Below are positions 63,989-64,000 of a DNA stretch of 64,000 nt, piece after piece; the stretch's first letter is position 1, and every line of letters begins with the position of its first letter. The DNA comes from Tridacna crocea. Taxonomy: Eukaryota > Mollusca > Bivalvia > Cardiida > Cardiidae. The stretch spans positions 10,257,501-10,321,500 of the forward strand of contig OX031072.1 of the NCBI GenBank assembly GCA_943736015.1. The letters are read 5' to 3'. The position numbers and the translations under genes are program-made. The notes beneath the pieces are model-generated. The model saw nothing but the letters and a program-made list of their open reading frames with translations, searched no databases and had not been told where the DNA came from.

Positions 63989-64000
63989 ACCCTGGTATGA

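Overview
The window is eukaryotic nuclear DNA, AT-rich, with small exons separated by long introns and very dense interspersed repeats. The five recognisable protein genes are animal genes. The repeat set (pearl/helentron-like elements with about 150-190 bp internal tandem units, tRNA-derived SINEs, and a swarm of palindromic MITEs) points to a bivalve mollusc. A heterodont such as a dreissenid is my best guess, but that is inference from repeat style and not a database match.

Genes in order: (1) XXYLT1, minus strand, two coding exons (8821-8384 and 6282-5596), a Golgi/ER-type II xyloside xylosyltransferase. (2) MIIP, plus strand, diverging from XXYLT1 across about 640 bp, with eight clear coding exons and one possible 24-nt microexon (9466-24438). 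(3) A membrane-anchored FAD-dependent amine-oxidase-like oxidoreductase, plus strand, exons 32737-32863, 33606-34974 and a short last exon 36176-36230. (4) CMC2, plus strand, three exons (48438-52065), a twin CX9C cytochrome-oxidase assembly protein. (5) METTL1, plus strand, one uninterrupted coding exon (52266-53063), starting only 200 bp after the CMC2 stop. These genes do not form an obvious pathway. The close pairs (XXYLT1/MIIP head to head, CMC2/METTL1 head to tail) suggest shared promoters or read-through.

Repeats: about 75-80 copies or fragments of one palindromic MITE (about 225 bp, TTAA target site, termini CCCTTTACCA/TGGTAAAGGG, a 55-65 bp near-perfect central palindrome) occupy roughly a quarter of the window. 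It is nested in several other families. At 282-1131 lies a tandem miniature LTR retrotransposon (three 206-bp LTRs, two 116-bp internal domains, proline-tRNA primer-binding site, target-site duplication) whose LTR carries a tRNA-like Pol III promoter. This array sits inside a helentron-like element (240-2894). A diverged solo LTR is at 16831-17057. Further helentron-like elements are at 17369, 19619, 38538, 40295 and 49731. A 95-bp perfect palindrome with an 8-bp TSD (31305-31399) and a 790-bp long-TIR element with a 9-bp TSD (31610-32399) lie upstream of the FAD gene. A 3-kb segment is duplicated in tandem (40249-44218 / 44657-47640), and a 1.2-kb segment is duplicated at 58621-61100. These duplications give natural filled/empty-site comparisons.

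The strongest candidates for something undescribed are (a) the miniature LTR element with a tRNA-like internal promoter in its LTR, comparable in concept to plant Cassandra elements that carry 5S rRNA, and (b) the MITE swarm, whose palindrome arms change together between copies and whose hairpin differs symmetrically by about 30 bp between two duplicated copies, implying arm-to-arm correction or hairpin-mediated copying.
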